A stretch of DNA of 29,992 nt from Candidatus Curtissbacteria bacterium RIFCSPHIGHO2_01_FULL_41_11 (GTDB taxonomy: Bacteria > Patescibacteriota > Microgenomatia > Curtissbacterales > GWA2-41-24), in NCBI GenBank assembly GCA_001776335.1, contig MFAZ01000018.1, forward strand, positions 24,598 to 54,589, written 5' to 3'. Positions 1-7,285 of the stretch are shown piece after piece (position 1 is the first letter of the stretch; each line of letters starts with the position of its first letter). Below the pieces are notes generated by a model. That model saw nothing but the letters and a program-made list of their open reading frames with translations, searched no databases and had not been told where the DNA came from. The position numbers and the translations under genes were made by a program.

Positions 1-2
1 AA

Positions 3-740
3 ATTTCCGAGTTTTCCCTAATACTTGTGGCGAGTGGGTTTTCAATTGGACACGTAAGTGCGCCTGCCGTTTCATTGGTCGCTGCAGTGGGGATAGTGAC
101 AATCACACTCTCGTCCTACCTTATATTACACGGGGATAGAGTTTATAGGGAAGTTGAAAAATATCTTTCCCGGGCTTTACCCGAAAAACCACATGATCCT
201 TATGTGATAAATCGAGAAAAGCTGTCGGATCACGTTATACTTGTCGGAGCAGAACAAATGGGCTGGGATATTCTGGAATTTTTAAAGCATCAAATAAAGA
301 AAGATATTAAAGGCAAGAAAGATCTTGCTTTTGGTGATCGTTTGGTTGTTGTGGATTTTAATCCGGAGCTTACTCGTAATCTTACAGCAGAGGGTTTTAA
401 TGCGGTTTTTGGAGATATTTCCGACCCGGAAGTCTTGGAGGAACTTGAGTTTTCGAAAGCAAGGCTTATTATTGTCACAGATCCCGATGTTGATGATACG
501 CATCATCTTATTAAATTTGCAAAAGGCAAGGATTTTGGCGGAGTGATTGTGGCGACAACTTATTGGATTCATGATGCGGTTTCTCTTTACGAGATGGGGG
601 CAGATTACGTAGTTGTGCCGGAGGAAATTGGAGGTGCGCATATTGCACATGTGCTGGATGAAAACTGGACGGATCTTGCAAAAATAAAGAAGATGCGCGC
701 CAGGAACTTTGATAAACTTTTGAGTCATAAAATTTTTTGA
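3..740 (+). CDS. Kef/CPA2-type cation:proton antiporter, C-terminal part with TrkA-N domain (5' end outside window)
   Basis: The reading frame is open from the first bases, so the gene begins upstream; 245 residues are visible. The first ~45 residues are hydrophobic and form the last one or two membrane helices (SFSIGH-type loop, then VGIVTITLSSYLIL), as at the end of CPA2 transporters. A cytoplasmic TrkA-N/RCK domain follows (from about residue 75): beta strand HVILVGAEQMG, then VVVDFNPE, GDISDPE and IIVTDPD, the usual order of the nucleotide-binding Rossmann fold. The glycine motif is GAEQMG rather than GxGxxG, so nucleotide binding may be weak. Role by family: monovalent cation/H+ exchange across the cytoplasmic membrane, gated by a ligand on the RCK domain. 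The exact ion cannot be inferred. Confidence 0.85.
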   Translation: MSEFSLILVASGFSIGHVSAPAVSLVAAVGIVTITLSSYLILHGDRVYREVEKYLSRALPEKPHDPYVINREKLSDHVILVGAEQMGWDILEFLKHQIKKDIKGKKDLAFGDRLVVVDFNPELTRNLTAEGFNAVFGDISDPEVLEELEFSKARLIIVTDPDVDDTHHLIKFAKGKDFGGVIVATTYWIHDAVSLYEMGADYVVVPEEIGGAHIAHVLDENWTDLAKIKKMRARNFDKLLSHKIF

Positions 741-794
741 TAAAAAATCTTGCGGGTCTAAAAATTTTCTAACACTTCTTGTTAGCAATAGCCC

Positions 795-823
795 TTGTTG
801 CCTTTAGCTCACCTTGATAGAAT
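795..823 (+). promoter_or_regulatory. Promoter for the 47-aa protein
   Basis: A -35 box TTGTTG (795-800), a 17-bp spacer and a -10 box TAGAAT (818-823). Transcription would start near 830, leaving a ~15-base leader that begins at the Shine-Dalgarno sequence. Confidence 0.5.
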
Positions 824-838
824 TGAGGTGGAGGTGAG
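808..838 (+). promoter_or_regulatory. Strong Shine-Dalgarno overlapped by an inverted repeat
   Basis: GGAGGTGAG (830-838) lies 6 bases before the ATG at 845 and decides that start. CTCACCT (808-814) is its perfect 7-bp complement. In a read-through transcript from upstream the two arms could pair and hide the ribosome site. A transcript from the -10 box at 818-823 would lack the first arm and leave the site free. The regulatory reading is inference. Confidence 0.5.
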
Positions 839-844
839 ATTTAT

Positions 845-988
845 ATGGGTGGAGTTTACGGAGGTTTCTACAAAGGGGATAAAAAGAAAAAGAAGAAAGA
901 GTATTTGGAAAAACAGGCTTTAAATATTCAAAGGGTTTATACGCCCCCGAGGGTGGAAATCATCAGTAAGGGTAAGAAGACGAAATAG
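845..988 (+). CDS. Small lysine-rich protein, 47 aa, unrecognised
   Basis: The ORF runs from ATG at 845 to TAG at 986-988. It has its own promoter-like boxes and the best ribosome binding site in the window, which is the main evidence that it is real. The product starts MGGVYGGFYKG, continues with a run of six lysines, and ends in a basic tail (SKGKKTK). About one residue in three is Lys or Arg, and there is no membrane segment or cysteine. The glycine/aromatic head followed by a basic body suggests a nucleic-acid- or ribosome-associated peptide, but this is only compositional inference. It lies between the antiporter and the LytR_C protein, same strand. Confidence 0.7.
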   Translation: MGGVYGGFYKGDKKKKKKEYLEKQALNIQRVYTPPRVEIISKGKKTK

Positions 989-1045
989 GTGTTTTTTGGT
1001 GTAGGGAAGAGACTTCAAAGTAGCTAGGTTATATAGGCCTAGTCT

Positions 1046-2032
1046 ATGACAGATTATTCAAAAAAGAGAACAGCAGCTGGAAATCAGGAGTCCTTAAGCA
1101 AGTGGCATAATTTTCTGGCGGTTTTTGTTTTGGTCACTTTAATTTTTGCTCTGATTTCCGGAATCGGGAAAACTATTACTCTTGGCAGAATTTTGGGGAC
1201 CTCGCGTTGGGACGGCATTTCTTCTATTTCGGCAATTCAAAATACTAATCCGCCTACAGTTTTAATTTGGCAGTCATATCCAAAAAGGCTGGTTGTTGTT
1301 AAACTCGATCCAGATGTCAATGTCCCGACAGGCAATATAGACGAGCCGGTAGGTAGTCTGAAGTCACTTTTTGAAAATGCCACCGGAGATCAGATGAGGG
1401 CGATAGTTTTAAGCAATATTCATATTCCAATTACGAATTATTTGTTTTGGGAAACAGACAAAGATATAGGCGAAGAAAAATTTAAAGACGATTTTAAAAG
1501 CTTCGCGTCTTTTGTTACCCCTTTTAAAATTATATTTGGGGAAACTGAAGAGGGTTTGAAAACAGATTTTGCTCAAAAAGATTTAATTAAACTGTGGTGG
1601 CAATCTAAATCGCTTAGTCTAGGCGAGATTGAGTTTATTGATACCGGTAATATGACTGAAGATATCGTGCTGCCTCGGGGTCAGAAGGTGAAGGGAATAG
1701 ACGAGTATTCAGTCCAGGCACTTCTTTCTAAATATATGGAGAATCGGAAAATTTTGGAAGGAAAAGAAAAAATAGTTATTGAAAATGCTTCCGGTGTGGC
1801 TGGAGCAGGCAAGCTAGCGTCTGATCTTGTTGGTGCCGTCGGTGCAACTGTTTCCAGTGTTGAGGTCGCGCCAGTTCCAATTGACAAATCCAGCGTGCGA
1901 GCAGAGAAGAGTTATACTTCTGTTTATTTGGCAAAAGTGTTTGATTGTGATATAACTTCTGGGCTAAACGAAGATCGGGACATGGTCAAAATCATCGTAG
2001 GACGAGATTTTGCCGACCGATTTTTGCTCTAG
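1046..2032 (+). CDS. Bitopic membrane protein with C-terminal LytR_C-like domain
   Basis: 328 residues. After a short polar head there is one membrane segment (about residues 23-45, LAVFVLVTLIFALISGIG), so most of the protein should lie outside the cytoplasm. Residues ~242-326 fit the LytR_C fold found at the end of LytR-CpsA-Psr proteins: a strand KIVIENASGVAGAGKLASDL, a variable loop, then a second half ending in VKIIVGRDFA. The central region (residues 70-230) is unrecognised and lacks the Arg/Asp-rich catalytic core of LCP phosphotransferases, so ligase activity is not claimed. An envelope or cell-wall-related role is inferred from topology. No Shine-Dalgarno precedes the ATG; a TATATA at 1030-1035 may be its -10 box. 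The next gene follows after 6 bp. Confidence 0.75.
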   Translation: MTDYSKKRTAAGNQESLSKWHNFLAVFVLVTLIFALISGIGKTITLGRILGTSRWDGISSISAIQNTNPPTVLIWQSYPKRLVVVKLDPDVNVPTGNIDEPVGSLKSLFENATGDQMRAIVLSNIHIPITNYLFWETDKDIGEEKFKDDFKSFASFVTPFKIIFGETEEGLKTDFAQKDLIKLWWQSKSLSLGEIEFIDTGNMTEDIVLPRGQKVKGIDEYSVQALLSKYMENRKILEGKEKIVIENASGVAGAGKLASDLVGAVGATVSSVEVAPVPIDKSSVRAEKSYTSVYLAKVFDCDITSGLNEDRDMVKIIVGRDFADRFLL

Positions 2033-2038
2033 TTATTT

Positions 2039-2527
2039 ATGTTCGTAATACTTGGAATAATTATACTTGTTGTTTCGTTTGTTATTGCCCTAGCTTCTCT
2101 CATTCGCGAACAGCAGAAAAACGAAAAAATATTAAATACTGAGGATGATTCAAACTCTCAGACCCAGGAGGGAGTGGAGACTACCCAAGAGGATTTAGTG
2201 CGGCAAGGTGATGATGCTGACAAAAGGAGAGAGGAAGCAGCACGCAAGCTGGAGGCGATAGTTGAGAATCAAAAAGCTGCAGCCGCGCGGGAGGATGCGA
2301 CGACAGATCAGCCCGCTGTTGGTTTGAAGCCCACCCCTTTTTTCTGGGAGGAGCCAAGCGGTGATGATTTGTACAATAAGGGAGACGAGACAGAAGAGGT
2401 TAAGCTTGAAGAGAGCAGACCGCAGGAGTCCTTTGGCGACGTAACTGAGACCTCTGTAGAGGATACAAGGACGCTTGCTGGGGTTATAGAGCTTCGCAAG
2501 CAGGCAAAAGCAAAGAAGAGTTCCTAG
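2039..2527 (+). CDS. Bitopic protein with acidic, disordered tail, unrecognised
   Basis: 162 residues. One N-terminal membrane helix (residues ~2-22, FVILGIIILVVSFVIALASL) is followed by a hydrophilic tail rich in Glu, Asp, Gln and Ala with likely coiled coil around residues 55-85 (DDADKRREEAARKLEAIVEN). The tail holds several EE/ED clusters and ends basic (KQAKAKKSS). It starts 6 bp after the LytR_C gene and is probably co-transcribed and working with it at the membrane. Its stop codon overlaps the 3' end of the convergent TPR gene by 4 bp. No family is recognised. Confidence 0.7.
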   Translation: MFVILGIIILVVSFVIALASLIREQQKNEKILNTEDDSNSQTQEGVETTQEDLVRQGDDADKRREEAARKLEAIVENQKAAAAREDATTDQPAVGLKPTPFFWEEPSGDDLYNKGDETEEVKLEESRPQESFGDVTETSVEDTRTLAGVIELRKQAKAKKSS

Positions 2528-3237
2528 GCTGTCGGTTCTGTGTCGATATAGTTGGAATTCTGGGTTTGGAATGACGGCTGGTTAGCGAACTTTTGAGATC
2601 TTTGAATTTCCCTTATAAAAATAGTTAACGTCTTCAATCCTGCGCTTTTTACATAAGCTTCGTAGAGATTGCCTCCGGAAATTAAAGAAAGTAGTCGATG
2701 TGCAAGGTCATCAGGGAAAGCACCCAGGTATGTTTCGAAACTATTTGTAACTGTGATTCCGTGATTTTTGGGATTAATTTTAACTTGGTCCCCGCAGTTT
2801 AGGCTAGCAAGGACAGACGGCGGGGCCAAGTTTAGTAAGTTGACTAACTTGGTTTTGCCGGGTTCATAAAGAAAGACCTGAGACAGATTAACTTGAGCAC
2901 CGCCTGCATAAGACTTGCTGATTCCATTAGTCTGACTGGCTTCGCGAAGCGAGCCGTCGGTTTTTGCTAATTTTTCTATGTTTTTGAGAGCAATGATGTT
3001 ATAGGGATCAAGTTCCAGAACTTTTTTGTAGGTCTTGCTGGCTTTTGCCACCCCTCCAAGGCAAAGATAGGCTCGGCCGAGTCGATTTAGAGCTTCGACG
3101 TTGTTTTTGGATAAGTTAAGAATTTTCTCGTTGATTTTTACTGCTTGGTGCCAGTCGGCGCAAAGCGCTGCTGCTATCGCGGCCCGAGCGAGCGATTCGG
3201 AGTCCGAATCCTGTTGATTGGCTCCGGTTGTTTGCAT
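2524..3237 (-). CDS. TPR-repeat protein
   Basis: I place the start at the ATG at 3237 (237 aa), not at an upstream ATG, because a -35/-10 pair ends 7 bases before it. The first part (LARAAIAAALCADWHQAVK, NVEALNRLGRAYLCLGGVAKA, AYNI-type turn before IALKNIEKL) is about three tetratricopeptide helix pairs, a protein-interaction scaffold. The second half (residues ~115-237) has beta-rich segments such as VNLSQVFLYEPGKTKLVNLL and is unrecognised. There is no signal peptide, so it should be cytoplasmic. A palindrome at 2939-2950 sits in the linker between the halves and encodes SLREAS. Divergent from the prephenate dehydrogenase-like gene. Confidence 0.75.
   Translation of the reverse strand: MQTTGANQQDSDSESLARAAIAAALCADWHQAVKINEKILNLSKNNVEALNRLGRAYLCLGGVAKASKTYKKVLELDPYNIIALKNIEKLAKTDGSLREASQTNGISKSYAGGAQVNLSQVFLYEPGKTKLVNLLNLAPPSVLASLNCGDQVKINPKNHGITVTNSFETYLGAFPDDLAHRLLSLISGGNLYEAYVKSAGLKTLTIFIREIQRSQKFANQPSFQTQNSNYIDTEPTA
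2939..2950. repeat. Perfect 12-bp palindrome inside the TPR gene
   Basis: GCTTCGCGAAGC is self-complementary, with GGC/GCC-type bases extending the symmetry on both sides (2938-2955). It encodes SLREAS in the linker after the TPR helices. It resembles the in-frame palindromic elements in carB and in the M3-like peptidase gene. Confidence 0.55.
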
Positions 3238-3244
3238 GCAATCA

Positions 3245-3273
3245 ACATTAAGATAGTGCTCGAAGTTAGTCAA
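3245..3273 (-). promoter_or_regulatory. Promoter of the TPR gene, near-leaderless
   Basis: Read on the minus strand: -35 TTGACT (3273-3268), 17-bp spacer, -10 TAATGT (3250-3245), then 7 bases to the ATG. Transcription would begin at or next to the start codon. Confidence 0.6.
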
Positions 3274-3285
3274 TGGGTGAAAAAA

Positions 3286-4521
3286 ATGAAACAATTTTTT
3301 GAAAAATGGGTACTTTTTTTGAACAAGGCGATCTTAAAGGCAAACCGATTGTTAAAATTACCCCATAGTATATTTGACAATGCTCTTGGGCAGGCAGTAT
3401 CATTCTTATCTATGAATGAAAGAAAACCCGCAGTAGTCTATGGACACAAAGGTGACATGGGCGGTGTAACCGTTGACCTTTTTAAAATATCTGGATACCC
3501 TGTATATGGTTGCGATATCAAAGAACCCGAAGGTTTAACTGCAATAGAGGCCGCACAAAAGGGTCGCATTCTCTTCTTTTCGGTTTTTCCAATTGGTGAA
3601 ATTCCAAAAATAATTTCTGCAATCGAACCTTTTCTGACATCCCAACATGTTATTCTGGATAACGCTTCAGAAAAAGAGAAACTAGTACCCGTATACAAGA
3701 CACTCGACCAAAGGGGGATTAGTATTTGTTCGACTCATCCGATGTGTAAACACGATCAGCCATTGCATGGGCAAAAAGTGCTACTTATGGGAGTTGGCGG
3801 TAACTTTACCGAAGCGAAATCAATCGCCATGGAAATTTATGGAAAAGCGGGAATGGTTATGATCGAGCTTCCTTTTAACCTCCACGATGCCGAAACAGGA
3901 GCTACGCAGGGTTTTATTCATTGGATTCAACGAGGTGTTGGTATGGCTTTAGAACAGACGGAGATTGATCCTCGCAGATTAATGGAAATCGGATCCGCTA
4001 ACTATACTTTATATAATGAATCTCTTTGGCGTACTTTAATCCAAAAAGAAGAGATTTCAGCGATGCTCATTGAATCATTTTTCCGCCAGGAAAGCGGCCG
4101 TAAACTTGGTCGAGCGTTTCTTGAAATACTGGGCAGGTTGATGGAAGTTGCTCAAACCGAAGGGGATTTACTTTCGGGACAGTTTAAAGGGTCTTTCGAA
4201 AAACTTGATCAAAACGGCTTATCGAAACGAATGAACGAGGAAACAACAGCAATCCTTGCGGAGATTGCTAACCTACAGCTTCAGTCTTTAAGGATTGTTT
4301 CACCGTCAGACGAACCTGGTACTTTAATCAGAGTTTTGGCACCGATCGCGCAAGAAGGTATTAGTATACTTACAATAAGAGGTTCAAGCAGAAAAGATGG
4401 GACCGCAGATTTCCATTTAGCCCTGGACGAAAAAACGATAACTCCTGAATCTTTGGAAAGAGCCAAAGAAGCTTTGATTCAAGCAGGGTTAATTGTAGAA
4501 AATATTGAGAATAATCATTGA
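3286..4521 (+). CDS. Prephenate dehydrogenase-like protein with C-terminal ACT domain
   Basis: From the ATG at 3286 the protein has 411 residues; a GTG at 3277 or an ATG at 3412 are possible alternatives, and none has a Shine-Dalgarno. The Rossmann motif is VVYGHKGDMGG, followed by VYGCDIKEP, then FFSVFPIGEIPKII and ILDNASEKE, as in TyrA. The catalytic-His region reads STHPMCKHDQPLHGQKVLLM (HPM motif). The all-alpha dimer domain follows, then an ACT-like domain near the end (LRIVSPSDEPGTLIRVL, EGISILTIRG). By family it oxidatively decarboxylates prephenate (or arogenate) to the tyrosine precursor with NAD(P)+, and the ACT domain would give feedback control. No other aromatic-pathway gene is nearby, so the substrate is uncertain. 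Confidence 0.75.
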   Translation: MKQFFEKWVLFLNKAILKANRLLKLPHSIFDNALGQAVSFLSMNERKPAVVYGHKGDMGGVTVDLFKISGYPVYGCDIKEPEGLTAIEAAQKGRILFFSVFPIGEIPKIISAIEPFLTSQHVILDNASEKEKLVPVYKTLDQRGISICSTHPMCKHDQPLHGQKVLLMGVGGNFTEAKSIAMEIYGKAGMVMIELPFNLHDAETGATQGFIHWIQRGVGMALEQTEIDPRRLMEIGSANYTLYNESLWRTLIQKEEISAMLIESFFRQESGRKLGRAFLEILGRLMEVAQTEGDLLSGQFKGSFEKLDQNGLSKRMNEETTAILAEIANLQLQSLRIVSPSDEPGTLIRVLAPIAQEGISILTIRGSSRKDGTADFHLALDEKTITPESLERAKEALIQAGLIVENIENNH

Positions 4522-4551
4522 TTAATTAAACCCATTAAATATTTTTTGCGA

Positions 4552-4557
4552 TATAAT
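4552..4557 (+). promoter_or_regulatory. -10 box for yebC
   Basis: A consensus TATAAT ends 10 bases before the yebC ATG. No good -35 is visible at 16-18 bp. The spacing fits the very short leaders seen elsewhere in this window. Confidence 0.45.
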
Positions 4558-4567
4558 TTCTAAAGAT

Positions 4568-5317
4568 ATGAGCGGACATAGTAAGTGGAGCACAATTAAA
4601 AGGCAGAAGGGGGCAGCGGATACCAAACGCGGGCAGGTATTTACGAAACTTGGAAACGCGATAACAATTGCAGTTCGTGAGGGTGGAGGCGGAGATCCGG
4701 CTTCTAATTTTAAGCTGCGGCTTGCGATGGACCAGGCAAGAGCTGCCAACATGCCCAAGGAAAATATGCAGCGTGCGGTAGACCGTGGACTTGGAAAAGG
4801 CGGAGCCGGCCAGCTGGAGTCTGTGGTTTACGAGGGATATGGTCCAGGCAAAGTGGCTCTAGTTATAGAAGCTGCAACAGACAATAAAAATAGAACCACC
4901 GGAGAAGTTAAAAGTACTATTGACAGAGCGGGCGGAAGTTTTGTTTCCCCGGGAACCGTTTCCTGGATGTTTTCGGACGAAGGTGTGGTTGTCGTTCATA
5001 AAGGCGGGAGGGGCATGGATGAATTCTTGGATTTAGCTGTTGAAGCAGGAGCTGAAGACGTTGCCGATGTAGGAGATTTTGTCGAAATTTATACGAAACT
5101 GAATACGCTCGAGTCTGTTAAGCGGGTTCTGGAGGAAAAGGGACTTGCAATAACAAGTGCGGAACTTTCCAAAAAACCGACTACGACTGTTGAAATCACA
5201 GATAGCGAGACGGCGAAAAAGGTGCTTGATCTAATGGGCAAGCTTGAGGATTTGGACGATGTTGTCAAAGTTCATTCAAATTTCGACGTTGCCGAGGGAA
5301 TCCTCTTGCAAAGCTAA
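4568..5317 (+). CDS. yebC: YebC/PmpR family protein
   Basis: 249 residues, full length for the family. It opens with the signature MSGHSKWSTIKRQKGAADTK, then KLGNAITIAVREGG, ANMPKENMQRAVDRG and the middle-domain block VYEGYGPGKVALVIEAATDN, NRTTGEVKSTIDRAGGSF and VSWMF. All three domains of the fold are present. The family was named as DNA-binding transcriptional regulators, and members (including eukaryotic TACO1) have been tied to translation, acting on ribosomes that stall at proline runs; which role applies here is not shown. It starts 46 bp after the prephenate dehydrogenase-like gene, with its own -10 box. It is not adjacent to ruvC here, although the pair is often linked in other bacteria. 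Confidence 0.95.
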   Translation: MSGHSKWSTIKRQKGAADTKRGQVFTKLGNAITIAVREGGGGDPASNFKLRLAMDQARAANMPKENMQRAVDRGLGKGGAGQLESVVYEGYGPGKVALVIEAATDNKNRTTGEVKSTIDRAGGSFVSPGTVSWMFSDEGVVVVHKGGRGMDEFLDLAVEAGAEDVADVGDFVEIYTKLNTLESVKRVLEEKGLAITSAELSKKPTTTVEITDSETAKKVLDLMGKLEDLDDVVKVHSNFDVAEGILLQS

Positions 5318-5485
5318 TTCTTCGTTTGAATTTAAATCAGGTTTTGGAGGTTCGGGAATTATTCTAATATATCTTCCCCATGACGTTATCAAATATTCAC
5401 CAGGAATTTCTGGGAGTTTGGTTTTGGCTGGTTGAGAATTTGCAGCTGCGTGGTCCACACCTTCAGAATTATGCTCGTGAGTCAT
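5276..5485 (-). CDS. Possible small protein, 69 aa, unrecognised
   Basis: An ATG at 5485 opens a frame of 69 codons that overlaps the 3' end of yebC by 42 bp on the opposite strand. The product is hydrophilic, with a more ordered middle (GEYLITSWGRYIRIIPEPPK) between a His/Ala-rich head and an acidic tail (NSNEELALQEDSLGN). No Shine-Dalgarno precedes it; bases 5500-5506 read as an anti-Shine-Dalgarno on this strand. It is the only candidate gene in the 5318-5564 gap. The compositionally sensible central block is the only support, so it may be spurious. Confidence 0.35.
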   Translation of the reverse strand: MTHEHNSEGVDHAAANSQPAKTKLPEIPGEYLITSWGRYIRIIPEPPKPDLNSNEELALQEDSLGNVEI

Positions 5486-5564
5486 ATTTTAATGATAAAT
5501 GAGGAGGAATTGAGTTGCTTGACACTAAACACACAGATTTTGGACCGGAAGCTGACTAAAATTC

Positions 5565-6695
5565 CTAACTGACAAGTTTTGCGGCTCCTAAAATCTCGCT
5601 GTTTTCTATTTTTGCGAATTTAGTTCTGTATTCCGGAGCAAGTTGTTTTAGATACCTTTCTATTTTTGGTCTTAGGCTGTGCCAAAACAGGCTGCCTTCC
5701 ATAACAAAAATAAGATCATTCCGATCTTTTCTTCGAATAAGATCATTCCGATCTTTTCTTCGAATTAGATCTCTTTGGGAAAAATCGGTAATTGCTGCCA
5801 TTACTGAAGCAACCAGTCCTGCAGATTTTTCAAAAAGATATCGTGCGATTTCTGTAGTTTCTCCAAGATTTTTGTTTGCGATTGCATTTAACTGGGCCGT
5901 TGAGTTTATCGGTGGACAATCGATGTTTTTACTTTTAATCATGATGTTAAATTGTTTATAAAGATAGGCACCAGCAATTTCCTTTTCAAAAATCCAGTCT
6001 CCTGGCCTTGCAGATTGGCGGTCAATTTCTTTTGTCTCTTTGCTCGGACTAAACTTGTTGAAGTTAGCAGCTTCTAAGTTTCTAATTGTGTTTTTATCTT
6101 GAAAAATGGAAAAGTTTATGCCCGTGCCTACGACTCCAGCGGCAACTTGAAGAGGAGAGTATTGAGTTAGTGCGGACAACAGCAGGCATACGGTGTCGTT
6201 CCCGACAGAAACTTGTAGCTTCCTTTTTGTTTTTAAAAAAACATATTTTTCAACTTCTTTCCCAACATTTTTGCCGATTAAACCTTCGAATTTGTGTTCT
6301 TTGGACGGGGTTATTAATTTTCCGTCAAGTTTGCCATTTTCTAAAATTGGTTGAATTGCAAAAGTAAAATTGATTGCAAGTGTTTTGGTGCCATTATCCA
6401 AATTATTCAGGACAAATTGTAAAAAGTCTTCTTTGGTGTTAAAAGCGTCAACAGGCGTTTCTTGTTTTTGGAGGATTTTAATTTTTCCACTTTGATATTT
6501 AACTTTTGCAACTTTACAGATGCTGCCTCCGGTGACTATTACTTGAAATACTTCGTCTTCTTGTACGATTTTGTTTTGAGGGATTTGGTTTTTGATAAAA
6601 ACAAGACTGGTTTTTTTACCGCTTGCTGCGTCTTTTAACTCTTTTAGGAAGTTTTTGCGAACTGCCTTAAGTATTTCTTGGGTTTTTGGATCCAT
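5565..6695 (-). CDS. Hexokinase of the eukaryotic-type fold
   Basis: I start the gene at the ATG at 6695 (376 aa), 8 bases after the upstream stop; an earlier in-frame ATG would run far into that gene. The order of motifs follows classical hexokinases: LAINFTFAIQ (sugar-binding, like GFTFSYPV), the catalytic-Asp block VSVGNDTV, the phosphate block AGVVGTGINFSIF, NLEAANFNKF (like NTEWGAFG), EKEIAGAYL and the adenosine block IFVMEGSLFWHS. By family it phosphorylates hexose with ATP in the cytoplasm. The catalytic Asp is present, but several positions differ from yeast/human enzymes, so sugar preference is unknown. A 27-bp tandem duplication adds RRKDRNDLI twice just before the FVMEG strand. Last gene of a four-gene sugar operon. 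Confidence 0.8.
   Translation of the reverse strand: MDPKTQEILKAVRKNFLKELKDAASGKKTSLVFIKNQIPQNKIVQEDEVFQVIVTGGSICKVAKVKYQSGKIKILQKQETPVDAFNTKEDFLQFVLNNLDNGTKTLAINFTFAIQPILENGKLDGKLITPSKEHKFEGLIGKNVGKEVEKYVFLKTKRKLQVSVGNDTVCLLLSALTQYSPLQVAAGVVGTGINFSIFQDKNTIRNLEAANFNKFSPSKETKEIDRQSARPGDWIFEKEIAGAYLYKQFNIMIKSKNIDCPPINSTAQLNAIANKNLGETTEIARYLFEKSAGLVASVMAAITDFSQRDLIRRKDRNDLIRRKDRNDLIFVMEGSLFWHSLRPKIERYLKQLAPEYRTKFAKIENSEILGAAKLVS
5709..5762 (-). repeat. 27-bp tandem duplication inside the hexokinase gene
   Basis: Two identical 27-bp units (5709-5735 and 5736-5762) encode RRKDRNDLI twice, with a further QRDLI remnant before them. Each unit contains the inverted repeat AAGATC/GATCTT. Because 27 is divisible by 3 the frame is kept; the extra residues fall in a loop ahead of the adenosine-binding strand. 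Confidence 0.85.
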
Positions 6696-6703
6696 CAGGT
6701 CGT

Positions 6704-7285
6704 TTATACCTGATCCGACCTGAAAATGTAAATGAGATCTTCTAAGTGATTGGTGGAGGTCTCTTCGATGATGCAATCAGAAAGTGCAATAATTCCATGT
6801 TCGTCACCGGGAAGAAATTCAAATTTGTCTGCTGCTTTTGCAAGTTTTACAATAACCTTGCCTCTTTGCCAGTCTTTTGAATTATGGTTTGAAAAAAGAA
6901 CAAGACAGAATCCTTCAAGAACTTGCAGTTTTTCAAGTTTATTTTTGTGGATTTCGAAACCCAAAATTCCATAGTTTTTAATAACTAAAAGTTTTTGGAT
7001 AAAGTTCTTTGCGACGTCAACCTTTTTTAAAGCAACACCGCCCCAAGGAGTTTTTTCTGTTAAAGGTTTGGCTTTTGCAATTTGTAAAAGTTCATTTTTG
7101 AAATTTTTAGATGTTTTTGACGCTGGCGGATTTTGTTTTATTTCTGAAATGAGACTTTTTAAAAATCTTTGATAGGCGTCTTTCGTCTCTATTTTTTTGC
7201 CGTTTGAGACAATTTTTGAGAGCTTTCTTAATAGGGAAGACGGTAAAGCCTGATTTTTAATTTGAGGTATAAAAAAATAAGTCAT
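6704..7285 (-). CDS. Phosphomannose isomerase-like cupin protein
   Basis: 193 residues. The first ~85 are helical and basic. The rest reads as a cupin barrel of the sugar-phosphate isomerase type: TPWGGVALKKVDV, LLVIKNYGILGFEIHKNKLE, VLEGFCLVLFS, then FLPGDEHGIIALSDCIIEE and STNHLEDLIYIFRSDQV. The PWGG start, the EIH and EHG histidines and the conserved Glu match the metal-binding pattern of type II mannose-6-phosphate isomerases. The likely role is aldose/ketose phosphate isomerisation, but a binding-only cupin cannot be excluded. The ATG overlaps the stop of the upstream PfkB kinase by one base (TGATG), which implies translational coupling. Confidence 0.65.
   Translation of the reverse strand: MTYFFIPQIKNQALPSSLLRKLSKIVSNGKKIETKDAYQRFLKSLISEIKQNPPASKTSKNFKNELLQIAKAKPLTEKTPWGGVALKKVDVAKNFIQKLLVIKNYGILGFEIHKNKLEKLQVLEGFCLVLFSNHNSKDWQRGKVIVKLAKAADKFEFLPGDEHGIIALSDCIIEETSTNHLEDLIYIFRSDQV

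Noticed and set aside
769..785. CTAACA/TGTTAG hairpin as terminator of the antiporter gene
   Set aside because: Only a 6-bp AT-rich stem and no T tract after it.
282..788. Long open frame on the minus strand across the antiporter gene
   Set aside because: It is antisense to a well-supported TrkA-N domain, and its translation is Lys/Asn/Cys-rich without family resemblance.
3193..3212. tRNA-like stem GATTCGG-AGT-CCGAATC
   Set aside because: It lies in the TPR coding sequence (DSDSES codons) and no acceptor, D or anticodon arms can be built around it.
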